DNA of 64,000 nucleotides from Clostridium septicum (GCF_003606265.1 NZ_CP023671.1:372001-436000); one strand, 5' to 3'. Counted from the first letter of the stretch, positions 1-10,248 are shown. Notes: generated by a model from the sequence alone, not told the origin. Made by a program: numbers and translations.

Positions 1-511
1 CATAATTTGGTAGTCTATCTCTAATTTTTTTCCAATATCTATCATTTAGTTTTTCTATTTTCTCTATTCTACTGTAACTAAACTCTTTAAAATATTTAGT
101 AAGATCTTCATTTATAACAGTTTTTATATCTGTAAAATCCTTTGGTTTTTCTCTATTATGATGATAAAATATAGCCTGACATAATATTTTAAGATTATCT
201 TCTCCATAATTTTCTTCTATTTCTTTAGCATTTAAAAATGCAGGACTTAAATATCCATGTGGAACCTCTTCTATCTCTATTAGTTCATCTTCTAATTTTT
301 CATATCCAAGTTTCTCTAATAACTTATTTTGAAATTTAGTATTAAGTTTACCTATATCATGATATCTACAGGCCAAATCTAATATATTCCAATCTATATT
401 TTCTATTTCGGGGTATATTTCTTTAAGTAATTTATAGTTATTAATTAAATTTTCTGTATGACTAATTATTGTTTCTTCATCTTTAGTTTTTGCTAAAGCT
501 CTATTTTCCAT
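1..511 (-). CDS. cas3: CRISPR-associated Cas3, N-terminal HD nuclease part (partial, runs off window)
   Basis: The frame is open from an ATG at 511 to the left window edge (about 170 residues) after a GGGAGG ribosome binding site. The visible part is the HD nuclease domain: a YHDIGK motif near residue 50 supplies the His-Asp metal ligands, and a YHHN motif follows near residue 125. Cas3 is the nuclease-helicase recruited by Cascade to degrade the target DNA strand that the crRNA does not bind. Its position directly after cas5 fits subtype I-B operons. The helicase half, and presumably cas4-cas1-cas2 and the arrays, would lie left of the window. A stand-alone Cas3'' HD protein cannot be excluded because the C-terminus is missing. 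Confidence 0.9.
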   Translation of the reverse strand, partial: MENRALAKTKDEETIISHTENLINNYKLLKEIYPEIENIDWNILDLACRYHDIGKLNTKFQNKLLEKLGYEKLEDELIEIEEVPHGYLSPAFLNAKEIEENYGEDNLKILCQAIFYHHNREKPKDFTDIKTVINEDLTKYFKEFSYSRIEKIEKLNDRYWKKIRDRLPNY

Positions 512-530
512 AAATCCTCCCTTTTAAAAA

Positions 531-549
531 GGGTATGAATAATCATACC

Positions 550-550
<1 letters not shown>
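531..550 (-). terminator. Terminator-like hairpin between cas5 and cas3
   Basis: An 8-bp inverted repeat (GGGTATGA / TCATACCC, 4-nt loop) overlaps the cas5 stop region. On the minus strand it is followed directly by TTTTT and then the cas3 ribosome binding site. It has the form of an intrinsic terminator inside the cas operon, so it could lower cas3 and downstream expression relative to Cascade. The stem is short and A/T-rich, so it would probably be leaky. Confidence 0.5.
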
Positions 551-1293
<743 letters not shown>

Positions 1294-2169
1294 CTACTTA
1301 TAGTATTCTGTTACTTTACTTTTTAACTCCTTAAAAAACTCACCAATTTCTATTGGTTTTAAAGCATTTTCAATAGATTCATCATTATTAAAAATTCCTT
1401 TTAATAATCCTATATTTGTATTATTATTTATATCTTCATTTAAATCTAAAATTGAATTAATTGTTTCTATTCTTAATGAGTTATTCTTAATCTTTAATCT
1501 ATTTTCAAAGAATGGATTTTTAATTGAATATACTCCACCTATTGCAAATATTGGTGATAAATTTTCTCTCCTACCTCTAATATCTCTATATAAAAATAAT
1601 ATTGTATCTAATAGTTTATTTACTCTTTTTGCCTTCTCTTCATTTGAAATTTCAATATTATCATTTTCATCTATTCCAACTTTATCTAAATCAATAGTTA
1701 TAGTATATGAATAGTAAGATTTATGAATTTCGCTTTGAGCTATATTTCCCCCATTTTTTTTATCTTTTAAATCTTTATTATATCTATCTAATAATCCCTT
1801 ATTAGTTAAAAACTCTGTATCTGCATTAAAACTTTCTAGAGCTACTGCATTAGATAATCTTACCACTGCACTTCTTGTTCTAATTGGCTTTATTGTTTTC
1901 ATATATCCAAAAAAATCTATTTCGGGATAATCTTTTATAGTTGCATCTGTATGAAATTGTAATACTTCTCCATCTAACCCTAATGGTGTGTTATCTTCTC
2001 CCATTTGATTTATTATATTATATCTAATAGCTTGTCTTGATATATAAGAATATGCTTCTCCATCTCCTCTTGATATTTTCTTAAGTGCTGTTACATTTCC
2101 TACCCCTTCTCCATAGTTTGCACTTTCTGCTTCAAATATAAATGATGCTGTTAGTCCCTTCTTTTCCAT
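1294..2169 (-). CDS. cas7: Cascade backbone subunit Cas7 (Cst2/DevR family)
   Basis: A protein of 291 residues with the DevR/Cst2 signature: an N-terminal GLTASFIFEAESANYGEG segment and a central SNAVALESFNADTEF segment. Cas7 polymerises along the crRNA spacer to form the Cascade backbone. The ATG at 2169 overlaps the cas8b stop (TAATG) and has AGGAGG upstream, so translation is probably coupled to cas8b. The Cst2/DevR type of Cas7, together with the CXXC-type Cas8 next door, places the system in the Tneap/Cst-like branch of subtype I-B rather than the Hmari/Csh branch. Confidence 0.9.
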   Translation of the reverse strand: MEKKGLTASFIFEAESANYGEGVGNVTALKKISRGDGEAYSYISRQAIRYNIINQMGEDNTPLGLDGEVLQFHTDATIKDYPEIDFFGYMKTIKPIRTRSAVVRLSNAVALESFNADTEFLTNKGLLDRYNKDLKDKKNGGNIAQSEIHKSYYSYTITIDLDKVGIDENDNIEISNEEKAKRVNKLLDTILFLYRDIRGRRENLSPIFAIGGVYSIKNPFFENRLKIKNNSLRIETINSILDLNEDINNNTNIGLLKGIFNNDESIENALKPIEIGEFFKELKSKVTEYYK

Positions 2170-3860
2170 TACTTATTATCCTCCTCTATATTATTCCCAT
2201 TATTTTCTTGATTTCTATTTTCTAAACCACCTTGAAGCCCTATTAAAAATGCATATCCTATAGTTTGAAATTTATTAACATCCTTTAAAGCCTCTATAAA
2301 ATCAATTGGTATTGGTTGTTTCCTTGATGTATATGCATTTAATAATGTATCCATAAATCTTGATTCATTTTTAACCTTTAACGCATTTTGAAGTCTATAT
2401 GCTATTCCTGGAATTTTATTTTCATCATTTCTACCATATATCTGTCTTAGTTTAATACCATAGTCTCTAAATTTATCAATATCCTTATACCACACCTTAT
2501 ATTTTCCCTCCATTAAATTATTATTTAAACTTATTAATATATAAATTATTTTTGAATTTTTATATTCACCTGATATTCTTAATCTTGTTAATAATGCTAT
2601 TAAATCAAATAAATTTTTACCATTATAAATTCTTAATATTACCTCTGAATATATATTTATATAATAATCCTTTGCAATCTTTACACTTTTCCCTATTAAT
2701 GCACTTAATTGTTTCTTATTTTTACTTATTATCTCAAGTTTATTTTTAGATAATACATTAAAAGTGTATGGCCTAGAATTATTTGATTTATCAAATTTTA
2801 CTATCTGAATATTTTCTATTTCACTATTAACTTCATTTACACTTTTGTCTTCCATAGAATCTATTATGTTAAAATATGATTCTTGCTCTAACTCATCTAT
2901 TTTTTTACCACTATATAAAATTAAATTATTCGCACTTATAATCTTGCTAATGGATTTATTATTATTAATAAAAAGACCTTTTCCATTTAATACTGAAAAC
3001 CCTGCTGGTATACATGAATATATTAAATTGCAAATAGGACAAATATTAGAATCACTTTGGAAGTTCCAATAATGAGATGATTTTCTGCTACCATCTACCC
3101 CCATCTTTGTAATCCAAGTAATATCATATGCAAAAGGTTTTGATAATTTTTGTATTTTATTATCACATGTAAAACAAGTATATTTAGCTTTTTCTAAATT
3201 ACTTGATTCATAATTTATTACAGGATTTATAAAGTCATTTATATAACATTCATACATATTTTTCTTATTATTATTTTTATTTAAAAAACTTACATCTGAC
3301 CAAAATCCTTGTATAACATCATAAATAACATTTTTAGCTGCTATTATTTTTCTTACATTTTCTTCATTTAAATATTCTATTATTTCCTTTAATAAATTAC
3401 ATTGAAGTTTAATATCCTCAGATACATCTGATATACTTTGCTTTTTCTTAATCTTAATTTCTTTTAACTGTTTTTCCTTTTCTAGAAGATTATAGCTAGA
3501 ATCATTTATTATTTCATATGCACTTTTATAGCTTGCTGATTTAAGTCTTTCTTTTGTATATTTAATATGAGAGTTTAATATTGCCAGATCTTTTTCATCC
3601 ACTTCCTTTGAAAGTAGTAGGTTAATATAATCGTATTTAGAAACTATTTTTTCTATTGAAATAAACTCTTTATATTTGTATATTAAATATTCAAAATATA
3701 CTTCTTCAAAATTTTCTAAAATCTCTGTATCAAATTCAATATAATTTGATTTTAAATCTATTTGACTAGAACCATTTAATCTATGATTAATAATTTTTAC
3801 AAATCCAACTATACCGGCATTTTTCATCCAATCAGATAACTCTATTCTAACTTTAGCCAC
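2169..3860 (-). CDS. cas8b: Cascade large subunit Cas8b (Cst1-like, CXXC-CXXC type)
   Basis: A protein of 563 residues, lysine- and asparagine-rich. Two cysteine pairs, CFTC near residue 228 and CPIC near residue 273, form the zinc-binding signature of the CXXC-CXXC Cas8 family. The large subunit recognises the PAM and helps recruit Cas3 in type I systems. The start is a GTG at 3860 preceded by AGGAGGGG; no ATG is better placed. It lies 11 nt after cas6 and overlaps cas7 by one base. Assignment rests on the zinc motif, length and operon position, because large subunits diverge too fast for recognition by sequence alone. Confidence 0.85.
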   Translation of the reverse strand: MAKVRIELSDWMKNAGIVGFVKIINHRLNGSSQIDLKSNYIEFDTEILENFEEVYFEYLIYKYKEFISIEKIVSKYDYINLLLSKEVDEKDLAILNSHIKYTKERLKSASYKSAYEIINDSSYNLLEKEKQLKEIKIKKKQSISDVSEDIKLQCNLLKEIIEYLNEENVRKIIAAKNVIYDVIQGFWSDVSFLNKNNNKKNMYECYINDFINPVINYESSNLEKAKYTCFTCDNKIQKLSKPFAYDITWITKMGVDGSRKSSHYWNFQSDSNICPICNLIYSCIPAGFSVLNGKGLFINNNKSISKIISANNLILYSGKKIDELEQESYFNIIDSMEDKSVNEVNSEIENIQIVKFDKSNNSRPYTFNVLSKNKLEIISKNKKQLSALIGKSVKIAKDYYINIYSEVILRIYNGKNLFDLIALLTRLRISGEYKNSKIIYILISLNNNLMEGKYKVWYKDIDKFRDYGIKLRQIYGRNDENKIPGIAYRLQNALKVKNESRFMDTLLNAYTSRKQPIPIDFIEALKDVNKFQTIGYAFLIGLQGGLENRNQENNGNNIEEDNK

Positions 3861-3871
3861 TTACTCCCCTC

Positions 3872-4606
3872 CTATACTATTTGTAACATTCCAAAGCCTG
3901 AACTTCTTCTCACTCCTAAACCTAAATTGTATATTAAGTTTAAATCTTCTTTATTACCAGTTAATTTAAAAACACCTTCATATCCTGTTATATAAAATAT
4001 ATCTTTATTAGTTTCTTTAGTGAATTTTTCAATTTTTTCTTTAGCTACTCTTTTCTTCATTAAAATAGGTTGAAATATTAAGCTCTCCTTTAACCCAAAG
4101 CCTCTATATGATTCTAAAACTTTATTTGCAATATAATTAAGCTCTTTTTCATAATTTTCATTATCAATCTTTAAAAATTCACCTCTTCGATTTTTAATAA
4201 CTAATGGAGAAAGTGTTTTAAATAGAACTTCATTTGAAATTACTTTTTTCTCCTTAAGTAAAGTTACTCTACCTATGCTAAGCTTATATTTTTTATTATA
4301 TTCATATTCTTTAGTTAATAAAAAACCATTATACAATATGCTTCCTAATACAGGATCTGGAGTTGATATACTTATAGTTGAGTTTCCCTTTAGTTCAAAT
4401 TCATCCCCCACAATTTTAAAATCATTTAGCTTTAATGAGTATGTAAATGGTTTTGTTCTATAATTATAATTTTCATCATCTTCATACATAGCTTTAAACA
4501 ATTCTGGGCTTTGTTTTTCTAATACGTTTTTTATAAGACTTAGTGTTAAATATCTATTGTTATTTAATGGTATTTTTTCAGTTATAATCTCCACTAATAT
4601 TCTCAT
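3872..4606 (-). CDS. cas6: CRISPR repeat endoribonuclease Cas6
   Basis: A RAMP protein of 244 residues with the C-terminal glycine-rich loop typical of Cas6 (GLGVRRSSGFGMLQIV at the very end). Cas6 cleaves the repeat in the pre-crRNA to give mature guides. It is the first gene of the cas operon (cas6-cas8b-cas7-cas5-cas3), starting with ATG at 4606 after AAAGGAGG. The 124-bp gap upstream to the regulator gene must hold the operon promoter if the two are not co-transcribed; the sequence there is too A/T-rich to choose a promoter with confidence. Confidence 0.88.
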   Translation of the reverse strand: MRILVEIITEKIPLNNNRYLTLSLIKNVLEKQSPELFKAMYEDDENYNYRTKPFTYSLKLNDFKIVGDEFELKGNSTISISTPDPVLGSILYNGFLLTKEYEYNKKYKLSIGRVTLLKEKKVISNEVLFKTLSPLVIKNRRGEFLKIDNENYEKELNYIANKVLESYRGFGLKESLIFQPILMKKRVAKEKIEKFTKETNKDIFYITGYEGVFKLTGNKEDLNLIYNLGLGVRRSSGFGMLQIV

Positions 4607-4730
4607 ACAATTCCTCCTTTATTTACCAGTATAGTATTATGATATAATATTATTTATTTTTTGTAAATATTCTTAATAAAAAATCTTTAATTAAATATTA
4701 CTATATATTAAGGACATATAATGGCTATAA

Positions 4731-5669
4731 TTATAAATTTTTAAAAATATTTTCCACTTTTATTCTTACTTGTCTTTTTAACTCTTCGGAAGAATTTATT
4801 TTTACTGAATCTCCCATACTTAAAACCCAAGATATAAGCTCTGGTCCTAATTTCATAATAGCTTTAAATAGTATTTTTCCATCTTCTAGCTCTATAACTT
4901 CTTGATTATCAACCCAAATTCTTTCCTTTATAGTGTTTGCCATTGGGGGATTTATTTCTAATTCTACCTCTATTTCATTTCCACCAAATATTCCTATGCT
5001 ATTTTCCTTATATTCATTTATTAACTCATCTATATTTTTCATTTTTTCAAATCTTTTCTCTGTTAAAATATACTCTTTAATTCTTACTAACTTAAAATAT
5101 CTAATTTCATTTCTTAATTTACAAGTAGCAATAATATAATATTCTCCTTTGAATCTTAAAAATTTATGTGGTTGTATTGCTCTTCGTGTTAAACTTCCCT
5201 TGTTATCAACATAAACTATAATAATTTCCTTACAACTTAAAATTGATAAATTAATTTCATTATACATTTTATTAATTTTTTCAATTTCCATCTTAGGCCT
5301 TGAATATGGTATTATTTGCTCACTAATTAAAGATTCACTTTGGGAATTTAGTATAGTAAAGTTTATCTTATCTATTGCTTTTCCTAATTCATATTCTTCT
5401 GAATAACTTACAGTATCTATTGCTCTTTTTAAATTGTTAATTTCCTTTTCCGTTAATATATCTTTAAAAGGAAAATATTCATCACATAATATGTACCCAC
5501 CATTTGGACCTGTTATAGATTGTATATCGAAATACTCAGAAAGTTCTTCTTTATACCTTCTAATCTGTCTATGATCTACTTCAAGCTCTTCTGCTAGATC
5601 TTTTACCTTTACTTTTTGTCCTCTTTTTAATATGTATAACATTTTCAATAAATTTCCTAAAGAACTCAT
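4731..5669 (-). CDS. WYL-domain transcriptional regulator next to the cas operon
   Basis: A protein of 312 residues with an N-terminal helix-turn-helix (LKMLYILKRGQKVKVKDLAE, then VDHRQIRRYKEEL) and a WYL ligand-sensing domain in the middle (QPHKFLRFKGEYYIIATCKL, then EIRYFKLVRI), followed by a WYL C-terminal extension. WYL regulators are often linked to CRISPR and other defence loci, where the few studied examples bind nucleotides or DNA and repress or activate nearby genes. It reads in the same direction as cas6, 124 bp upstream, so control of the cas operon is a reasonable inference. The start has AAGGAGG upstream. Confidence 0.85.
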   Translation of the reverse strand: MSSLGNLLKMLYILKRGQKVKVKDLAEELEVDHRQIRRYKEELSEYFDIQSITGPNGGYILCDEYFPFKDILTEKEINNLKRAIDTVSYSEEYELGKAIDKINFTILNSQSESLISEQIIPYSRPKMEIEKINKMYNEINLSILSCKEIIIVYVDNKGSLTRRAIQPHKFLRFKGEYYIIATCKLRNEIRYFKLVRIKEYILTEKRFEKMKNIDELINEYKENSIGIFGGNEIEVELEINPPMANTIKERIWVDNQEVIELEDGKILFKAIMKLGPELISWVLSMGDSVKINSSEELKRQVRIKVENIFKNL

Positions 5670-5691
5670 AAAATCCTCCTTAAAATAAAAT

Positions 5692-5709
5692 AAGTCGCCT
5701 AAGCGACTT
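5692..5709. promoter_or_regulatory. Inverted repeat in the leader of the WYL regulator
   Basis: A perfect 7-bp inverted repeat (AAGTCGC / GCGACTT, 4-nt spacer) lies 22 bp upstream of the WYL regulator start, just before its ribosome binding site. It could be an operator for the regulator or a weak terminator; the T-rich stretch after it on the minus strand is interrupted, so I favour an operator or leader hairpin. Confidence 0.4.
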
Positions 5710-5714
5710 TTCCA

Positions 5715-5778
5715 CTAGTTAAGATAAAACTTTATTACTATCATAATAATATACATTTACATTCTACTAATTAAGATA
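5715..5778. repeat. Direct repeat pair upstream of the WYL regulator
   Basis: CTAGTTAAGATA (5715-5726) recurs as CTAATTAAGATA (5767-5778), 52 bp apart (about five helical turns). The pair sits between the regulator and the decayed acetyltransferase and may be a protein-binding site. No other feature explains it. Confidence 0.35.
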
Positions 5779-5821
5779 CAATTTAATTATATCTTACAAA
5801 CCTATTATTTTCCATTTATTT

Positions 5822-6078
5822 TTATATTTCATTTAAAATTATATTAACTAGCTTATTTCCAATCTCATTATTTTGGTATTATGGCAATACTGGTAAAGGT
5901 GCTAATGCCAAAGATTTATATTTTTTATCTTCATCCACTATAAATATTTTTGTAAACATAATATGCCCTATTATAACTTCATTTATAGTGGCTACTAATT
6001 CAAACTCTGGAATATAACTTTCTGAATTTCTAAGTTTATTTACTAGATTTTGTTCATTACCATCTGAGTGTTTGGCCT
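5822..6078 (-). pseudogene. Remnant of a GNAT N-acetyltransferase
   Basis: The minus strand encodes a recognisable GNAT segment: AKHSDGNEQNLVNKLR, then YIPEFELVATINEVIIGHIM, then KYKSLALAPLPVLP. A TAA stop follows exactly where the family continues into the acetyl-CoA loop; after it the same frame resumes with YQNNEIGNKLVNIILNEI up to 5822. There is no start codon, and the 5' end is fused to the 3' end of the GH123 gene. This is a truncated, stop-containing gene. Confidence 0.75.
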
Positions 6079-6080
6079 TT

Positions 6081-8666
6081 TCAGTATAACATGTTTCCCA
6101 TATGTTTTGAAGCTACACTTTCTACTGAAACTCCCTTTGATTCTATATATTGTTTTGCAAAATCATTTATACCGTTACGCATTCTCTTAACCTCATTATT
6201 TGTTAATTCACGATCCTTTTCTGTTGCTGCTACTGCTGATCCATATCCATTATTCCCCTTATTAGCCCTCTTTAAAGATTTAACTAAAGCTTCAATTTCT
6301 CCTTTTAATTCTTTTGAGTTTTCCATAAGATATTTAGCCTTATTTATATCTCTAATACCTTCTTTTAATCTTTCATATCTTGGGGTAGAATAGAATGTTT
6401 TAGTTTCACTATTTTTTTCAGCTGGATATATAAGCCATGGATCTCCTGGCTCCCAATATTTATATGATACATTTTCTAATGGATCCTCAACCCATCCGTC
6501 CCAAGACCAACGCATAAATCCATCAGTATTTTGTGAAAGAGAATACCACATTGTCCAAGCACTTTCTGATGAATCACTAATTGTAAAACTATTTGGATAA
6601 TCTCCTGTACAAGTATAAATAGTAGTTAATAATCCTGCTTCTTGTCTATGTTTAGCCATATTTTTCATATCTTCAGAATTATGATTTATATGAGATAATC
6701 CAATGGATATATCATCAATCTTATCTAAAAATGAATAATCATTTCCACTTTGATAATTCATAGCAGAAGATATTTTAAATGATTCTCCATTACTATTTCT
6801 TATATTTTCTATTAAATCAACACTTGCTATTAAATCCTTCATACTTCTTTCATCCATAGAAATGTATGTTATATTAAACCAGCCCTTTTCTTCAAGATGA
6901 TTCATAAAGTTACTTAAAAATTCAGTCCATGGAACTCTCCATTCTGCTGTTCCTGGCGTTGGATTTATAGATTCTTTTTCTCCTGTTAATTCATTGTAAT
7001 ATTCAATTCTATTATTCCAAGGAACTATACTATAACACTTTATTTGTCCAAATCCATCTTTTGGATTTATTATACCTAAGTCAATATTAAATTGAATCCA
7101 TCTGTCAAAGTCTATGTAATCAAATTTAAATGTTCCATCTAAACTCTTAGTCCATTTTACCATTGAAGGGTCACTGTCATATGATTGGTGATTCCAAGCT
7201 TCTTCAACTATATGCGCAATAACTCCTCTTCCTCCCATATCACGATATTCCTCTAAACTTGGCCTTAAATACTTAAAATGATTTTCTGTAAATAACTCTT
7301 CCTTTTGTACTCCATAATATCTTGCAACGGCATATGGATGTTGCCATATTTCCATTTGTGTTTTAGTTTCTTTTGGAAGTGGTTGTACAAGGTTTACTAC
7401 TTCAAATGAATAATTAAATACGTATGGTGTATCTAACCCCTCTGCACTTACTGTAATTGTTCCATTATATATACCAGGTTTTGCATCTCTTGGAATAGTA
7501 ATATTAACCCATGCAGAAGCTACTTTGTTTGCTTCAATATCTAAATCTCCTTTATTATGAATTATATCTGGAAATAATTCTACAGGAGCTGAAGGATTTC
7601 CACGTCCTATATTTGCTAATGTTTCTTTAAGCCAGGAAATTTCTACATTAATTGACCCTATAACATCCCCATTTTCATTAGCAAAATTACTTGAACTTAT
7701 AATTACATTATTAACATTAGAGTCTTTAGTCCAAGTTACAATTTTAGAATTTAATTCATCTCCAATCCATGCTATATCATTCCAAGTTGTTTTATTTAAT
7801 GATTTTATATCATCGTAATTTTTTTGAAGATAATGAAAATCTGTAGAACCAATTGAAGCTCCTAAAGGTAATCCTGCTTTAATTATTGTTAAATGTGTTT
7901 TTCCAACTATTTCAGTTCCTTCAATAGTTGCTATTATATTGGTTTTACCTTCTTTTATTCCTGTTATTTCTCCATCTTCTGTAATTGTTGCAATACTTTC
8001 GTCTTCAACTAAATAAACAATATTTTTTTCAGTTGAATAACTTGGTAAAACCTTTGCTTTTATTGAATCTGTCATTCCTACTTCTATTTGAATACTTTCT
8101 TTATTCATCTCTACTCCTGTTGCTGGAATTTCTTTATGATATACCTTTGCAAAATCAATTTCTCCATTATAATTTTTTGAAGCTTGATTTTTTCTATAAG
8201 TAATCTTTAATTCTAAAATATGCTCATCATCAGTAAGTCCAGACTTTTCATATATTTTTTGTCCAGTTACCCTAGTTGGATTATATGGATCTACTTCTTC
8301 GATATCACCTCCATCAATAGAAACTTCGCATATTGCGGATGTTTGTTCTTTTACTCCATAAAGCTCAACCTTATTTCCATAAAATTTTAATCTATAACTT
8401 GGCTGAAAACTTTTAGTTGCATTTGTCCAATATTCATCTCCATTATAAAAAGAATTAACTCCAGTACTTTCTATCCATCCTGAGGAAAATTTAAACTGAA
8501 ATAATTCATCTCCTATTGTATGATCATTTACAGTAGTAACATATTCTTTTCTAGTAGTTTCTGCTTGTATAGGTGTACTTAAATTTGAAAATAAAGAAAA
8601 AATCATAAACAAAGTTATTAAGACACTTAATTTAATATTTAAGTTTTTACTTTCTTCTACTCTCAT
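6081..8666 (-). CDS. Secreted beta-N-acetylgalactosaminidase, GH123 family
   Basis: A protein of 861 residues. A signal peptide (about 1-35, cleavage near IQAET) is followed by a carbohydrate-binding-like beta domain (about 45-170), a Big_2-type Ig-like domain (about 175-265, starting IPATGVEMN), and the GH123 N-terminal and TIM-barrel domains. The family's adjacent catalytic Asp-Glu pair is visible in ISMDERSM at D605-E606. GH123 enzymes remove terminal beta-GalNAc from glycolipids and O-glycans by substrate-assisted catalysis; C. perfringens has a well-studied example. There is no LPxTG motif, so it is probably released. Its last codons run into a decayed acetyltransferase, so the extreme C-terminus may not be ancestral. 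The ATG at 8666 follows an AGGGGGA-type site. Confidence 0.88.
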   Translation of the reverse strand: MRVEESKNLNIKLSVLITLFMIFSLFSNLSTPIQAETTRKEYVTTVNDHTIGDELFQFKFSSGWIESTGVNSFYNGDEYWTNATKSFQPSYRLKFYGNKVELYGVKEQTSAICEVSIDGGDIEEVDPYNPTRVTGQKIYEKSGLTDDEHILELKITYRKNQASKNYNGEIDFAKVYHKEIPATGVEMNKESIQIEVGMTDSIKAKVLPSYSTEKNIVYLVEDESIATITEDGEITGIKEGKTNIIATIEGTEIVGKTHLTIIKAGLPLGASIGSTDFHYLQKNYDDIKSLNKTTWNDIAWIGDELNSKIVTWTKDSNVNNVIISSSNFANENGDVIGSINVEISWLKETLANIGRGNPSAPVELFPDIIHNKGDLDIEANKVASAWVNITIPRDAKPGIYNGTITVSAEGLDTPYVFNYSFEVVNLVQPLPKETKTQMEIWQHPYAVARYYGVQKEELFTENHFKYLRPSLEEYRDMGGRGVIAHIVEEAWNHQSYDSDPSMVKWTKSLDGTFKFDYIDFDRWIQFNIDLGIINPKDGFGQIKCYSIVPWNNRIEYYNELTGEKESINPTPGTAEWRVPWTEFLSNFMNHLEEKGWFNITYISMDERSMKDLIASVDLIENIRNSNGESFKISSAMNYQSGNDYSFLDKIDDISIGLSHINHNSEDMKNMAKHRQEAGLLTTIYTCTGDYPNSFTISDSSESAWTMWYSLSQNTDGFMRWSWDGWVEDPLENVSYKYWEPGDPWLIYPAEKNSETKTFYSTPRYERLKEGIRDINKAKYLMENSKELKGEIEALVKSLKRANKGNNGYGSAVAATEKDRELTNNEVKRMRNGINDFAKQYIESKGVSVESVASKHMGNMLY

Positions 8667-8908
8667 CTTATATCCCCCTTTTATATAAATCCTATCCTTT
8701 AAACTACTTCACTATATATCTCCACCTCCTTATTATTTAAAACTTTCTGAATTCCAATTCCAAATATATATCCCACTCTTTATTTACAATATATACCATA
8801 AAAATATTATTGTAAACTATTTAATATCTTATTTTTTACATATTTATTTTCTAAAACTTGTGGTAGAAACTATAAACCACCTACTTTATTTTTAAGTTAA
8901 TATACCTA

Positions 8909-8973
8909 ATTTTAAAATTTTAATTATGTTATCTACAATCTAGATATTGATATACTTTCTTAAAATAAAAAAA
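8909..8973. repeat. Dispersed intergenic repeat, copy C
   Basis: An A/T-rich block of about 65 bp with the core TTTTAAAAT...TAATTA.GTTAT..A.AAT.TA...TAT, then ATAAAAAA running into a terminator stem. Similar blocks occur at 46518-46582 and 62802-62866, in the same orientation and each next to a hairpin. Confidence 0.5.
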
Positions 8974-9014
8974 CTCTAAAATAAAACTAAATAAATAGTT
9001 TTATTTTAGAGTTT
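8971..9014. terminator. Bidirectional intrinsic terminator after pepT
   Basis: A perfect 19-bp inverted repeat (8971-8989 with 8996-9014, 6-nt loop) just downstream of the pepT stop, with a T-rich tract on the minus-strand side. Confidence 0.85.
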
Positions 9015-9027
9015 TAATTTTAAATTT

Positions 9028-10248
9028 TTATTTCTCTGAATAAATTCTAACTATATTAAGTATTACTTCTACAGCTTTCTCCATTGATTCTATTGGAATA
9101 TATTCATATTTACCATGAAAGTTTTCTCCACCAGCAAATAAATTTGGTGTTGGTAATCCCATATATGAAAGTCTTGCCCCATCTGTACCACCTCTAATTG
9201 GTTTTACCTTTGGAGTTACATTTGCATCTTCCATTGCTTTTTTAGCTGTTTCAACTATGTGCATTATTGGCTCTATTTTTTCCTTCATATTTCTATATTG
9301 TTCTTTTACCTTTACTGTTACTACACCTTCACCATAAACTTCATTTAATTCTTTTTCTATTTCTTTAAATTTTTCTTTTCTCTCTTCAAAAGTATCTGCA
9401 AAGAAATCTCTTATTATAAAATCTAATGTTGTTTTTTCTATGCTTCCTTTTATATCTGTAAGATGTGAAAAGCCTTCATATTTTTCTGTTTTTTCTGGTA
9501 CTTCATTTAATGGTAATTTATTTATAAATTCATGGGCTACCATAATTGAGTTAATCATTTTATTTTTTGCATATCCTGGATGAACATTAACGCCTTTAAT
9601 TTCAACCTTTACTCCAGCTGCATTAAAGTTTTCAAACTCTAACTCTCCTATTGCTCCACCATCTATTGTATAAGCAAAATCAGCTTTAAACATTTCAACA
9701 TTAAAGTGATCTGCTCCTTCTCCTATTTCCTCATCTGGTGTAAAACCTATTTTAATATCACCATGTTTTATTTCTGGATGGTTAACTAAATATTCAATAG
9801 CTGTCATTATTTCCGCTATTCCAGCCTTATCATCTGCCCCTAAAAGTGTTGTTCCATCCGTAGTTATAAGAGTCTTTCCTATATAATCTCTAAGCTCTGG
9901 AGAAAATTTAGGTGATAAAATTACCTCATCATTTAACTTTATATCTCCTCCATCATAGTTTTGAACTATTTGTGGATTAACATTAAGTCCACAGTAATCT
10001 GGTGCCGTATCCATATGGGCTATAAACCCTATTGTAGGTATATTTTTATCACAGTTTTTTTCTAATACTGCATAAACATACCCATTTTCACTTATTTCAA
10101 CTTTGTTTACACCTATTTTTTTAAGTTCTTCTGCAAGAATTTCTGCTAATTTTAATTGTCCTTTTGTACTTGGAGTTAATCCTGTAGTTTCATCTGACTT
10201 AGTATCTATTTTAATATATTCTAAAAATCTTTCTTCTACTTTTTTCAT
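9028..10248 (-). CDS. pepT: Peptidase T (tripeptide aminopeptidase, M20)
   Basis: A protein of 406 residues, full length for PepT. Metal-site motifs are in order: GFIAHMDTAPD, LGADDKAGIAEI, the catalytic and bridging glutamates in PDEEIGEGADHF, and RGGTDGARLSYMG near the C-terminus, then NFHGKYEYIPIESM. It is a cytoplasmic di-zinc enzyme that removes the N-terminal residue from tripeptides. It is monocistronic, with its own terminator. Peptides released by the collagenase encoded about 10 kb away could feed it, but nothing in the sequence links them. Confidence 0.95.
   Translation of the reverse strand: MKKVEERFLEYIKIDTKSDETTGLTPSTKGQLKLAEILAEELKKIGVNKVEISENGYVYAVLEKNCDKNIPTIGFIAHMDTAPDYCGLNVNPQIVQNYDGGDIKLNDEVILSPKFSPELRDYIGKTLITTDGTTLLGADDKAGIAEIMTAIEYLVNHPEIKHGDIKIGFTPDEEIGEGADHFNVEMFKADFAYTIDGGAIGELEFENFNAAGVKVEIKGVNVHPGYAKNKMINSIMVAHEFINKLPLNEVPEKTEKYEGFSHLTDIKGSIEKTTLDFIIRDFFADTFEERKEKFKEIEKELNEVYGEGVVTVKVKEQYRNMKEKIEPIMHIVETAKKAMEDANVTPKVKPIRGGTDGARLSYMGLPTPNLFAGGENFHGKYEYIPIESMEKAVEVILNIVRIYSEK

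Larger units (their letters stand above)
8667..9027. other. Gene-free stretch between pepT and the GH123 gene
   Basis: It holds the pepT terminator hairpin (8971-9014), one copy of a dispersed repeat (8909-8973), and an A/T-rich region that must carry the GH123 promoter. A second ribosome-binding-like AAGGAGGTGG near 8725 is followed by GTG-AAG-TAG, a two-codon frame with no evident purpose. Confidence 0.5.
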
